This document shows positions 62,932 to 64,000 of a stretch of 64,000 nucleotides of DNA, piece by piece. The first letter of the stretch is position 1; each line of letters starts with the position of its first letter. Both the position numbers and the translations under genes were made by a program. This stretch comes from Copromyces sp. CBS 386.78 (Eukaryota; Ascomycota; Sordariomycetes; Sordariales; Sordariaceae), in contig MU839094.1 in NCBI GenBank assembly GCA_030685235.1, positions 62,001 through 126,000 on the forward strand. Direction: 5' to 3'. The notes under the pieces were generated by a model that saw nothing but the letters and a program-made list of their open reading frames with translations, was not told where the DNA came from and did not search any database.

Positions 62932-63166
62932 TATTACGGGTAGAGAGCGAGAGGTTAAATATAAATATAGATATACGTAATTGTACGAGGAGAGGAAAGG
63001 AAAAGAAGTATAGAAGTATACTCGGGAGATAGGCTTTTATAGGATTCGAGCTATAAACCCTTAGTAGGTTTATGGCGGGAGGCTGCAGCTAATTAACCGA
63101 GATGGTGATAGTAGTCTCAGAGAGTTATTGTCACTAGTATATGTAATATAGGCTAACCCTGTGATA
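62932..63166 (-). repeat. 5' LTR of gypsy element 5
   Basis: 235 bp, tattacgggtagagag ... taaccctgtgata. The last ~95 bp (from about 63,070) are nearly unmutated and the rest RIP-changed, again protecting the outer edge. Confidence 0.92.
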
Positions 63167-63171
63167 TTTAT

Positions 63172-64000
63172 ATAATACTTCAATTATTTTAAATCTTATT
63201 TAGCGAAATTATTATATAGATTTTAGTAGCCTTTTAATATTTATAATAGTAACCTCCGGAGAATATATACCCTCCGCAACCTTAGCCCTAATATTTCCTT
63301 TAATTTAATTACCCGTACAAAACCTAATTAACTTTATAGATTTATTTAAATAAGTTAGTAATTAACTATATAATATTTAACTTGACCTAAATAATCTAAT
63401 ATAATTAATCGAACCGGCCGATAAATTAACCTTCAATATTATTAATTTAATATTAGAGGATACCGCTTTATATTCTAACAACGATAATATTATAAATAAA
63501 TACAGATTTAATAATTTCGTAGGAATTAACGGCAATAATAATAGGAATAACGAGAATAGGGATAATAGGAATAATAGGAATAGGAATAACGAAGAATTTA
63601 ATACGGGGTATAAAAATGAATTAAATAAAACCGAAAAATAATATTATTCGGTTACCGCCCTAATAATATAACAATTAGAGGATTCGCGGAATTAGTAGCC
63701 AAATATAATAATTAAAATACTATTCGTATAGAAGCCGATTAAAACTATACCTTTCTAAGACCTATTTGTATTGTAGTTTTAAAATTATAATATTTTAAAA
63801 TACAATATTTTCGGTTAATCGAAATTTTTAAAGTAATTAAATATATTAACGAATTATTAAAATTCCTAAAGTTAAAGGATATATTAATTAACAAATTTAA
63901 TAATAGTTTACTATTTAGTAAATTAAGGACCAGCCTCGTATAATTAGATTTAATATATATCTTTAATAAAGAGCGTACGGAAGAAAATATTTATATATTT
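63172..64000 (+). pseudogene. Unrecognised ORF Z, piece 3, runs off the window
   Basis: The plus-strand frame from piece 1 goes on to about 63,250. A second plus frame then takes over: VTSGEYIPSATLALIF (~63,247), LDLNNLI (~63,380) and EDTALYSNNDNIINKYRFNN (~63,445-63,510), followed by an Asn/Arg-rich repeat. After it come TEKxYYSVTALII (~63,630) and QLEDSRN. Stops are TAA/TAG. One frameshift is needed. It looks like a gag-type or low-complexity structural protein, but no capsid, zinc-knuckle or enzyme motif is visible before the end. The 3' part is outside the window. Confidence 0.5.
63525..63600 (+). repeat. Asn/Arg/Gly codon repeat in Z
   Basis: aataggaataacgag and aataggaataataggaa repeat about eight times as (A/G)ATAGGAAT-type hexamers, encoding NRNNENRDNRNNRNRNNE. 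Before RIP some of the Arg (agg) codons could have been Gly (ggg/gga). Confidence 0.65.

Larger units (their letters stand above)
56078..63166 (-). mobile_element. Ty3/gypsy element 5 (235-bp LTRs)
   Basis: 7,089 bp. LTRs are at 56,078-56,312 and 62,932-63,166, with a perfect TSD tttat (56,073-56,077; 63,167-63,171). Termini are TATCAC...GTGATA, and on its own strand the LTR opens with the same 17 bases as elements 1 and 2 before diverging. Protease and RT also resemble those elements, so it is a related but distinct family in the opposite orientation. Confidence 0.94.
1690..64000. other. RIP-mutated AT-rich block
   Basis: Across this whole tract CA and TG dinucleotides are scarce and TA is in excess. 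Frames with recognisable protein families are interrupted almost only by TAA/TAG in place of CAA, CAG or TGG. Where two LTRs of one element differ, the changes are mainly C-to-T before A (or the complement). This is the pattern of repeat-induced point mutation, known from Pezizomycotina fungi. Islands that escaped are the small TIR elements (7,657-7,806, 14,947-15,576, 33,950-34,356, 36,004-36,692), the copia LTRs, part of the element 4 left LTR and the outer ends of several gypsy LTRs. No dinucleotide index was computed; this is a visual call. Confidence 0.92.

Overview
The window looks like a RIP-mutated, AT-rich transposon block from a filamentous ascomycete (Pezizomycotina-type fungus). 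From about 1.7 kb to the end the sequence is extremely AT-rich. CpA and TpG are visibly rare and TpA is abundant. Nearly every reading frame that can be followed is broken by TAA or TAG at places where the protein family has Gln (CAA/CAG) or Trp (TGG). Between paired LTRs the differences are mostly CA-to-TA or TG-to-TA. This is the signature of repeat-induced point mutation. No intact gene, rRNA, tRNA or CRISPR array was found. Only the first ~1.6 kb is GC-balanced, apparently non-RIP flanking DNA, and it holds no gene I can name.

Layout. (1) 1-1,600: GC-balanced flank. (2) 1.7-7.66 kb, 15.585-15.909 kb and 31.384-33.949 kb: three pieces of a long, unrecognised minus-strand coding sequence ('X') split by insertions. 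(3) 7,657-15,576: a small terminal-inverted-repeat (TIR) element with an 8-bp target site duplication (TSD), itself split by a Ty3/gypsy element (7,807-14,946). (4) 15,910-31,383: a minus-strand Ty3/gypsy element ('element 3') split by a second copy of the first gypsy family (23,147-30,322). (5) 33,950-34,356 and 36,004-36,692: two short TIR elements, both with 8-bp TSDs; the second is another copy of the 7,657 family. (6) 37,330-56,040: a minus-strand Ty3/gypsy chromovirus ('element 4') whose left LTR is split by a Ty1/copia element (37,517-45,180) and which carries an additional ~2.6-kb ORF between pol and the 3' LTR. (7) 56,078-63,166: another minus-strand Ty3/gypsy element ('element 5'). 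(8) A plus-strand unrecognised reading frame ('Z') begins before element 4. It reads on across the element 4 and element 5 insertion points and runs off the end of the window.

The boundaries of five LTR elements and three TIR-element copies were fixed by finding both ends plus matching TSDs (CTAAC, GTAGG, ATAAA, CCTAC, TTTAT; TATTTTAT, TTTATTTA, ATTATTAA). The nesting gives a relative order: X and Z are oldest. Elements 3, 4 and 5 and the TIR elements entered them. The two copies of the 309-bp-LTR gypsy family and the copia element came last. The copia element is the least decayed: most of its gag-pol can still be read, though start codon, zinc knuckle, protease and reverse transcriptase (RT) catalytic residues carry RIP-type changes.

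The most unusual content is the unidentified coding material: the extra ORF of element 4, the long split frame X and the split frame Z. I could not assign any of them to a family by eye.
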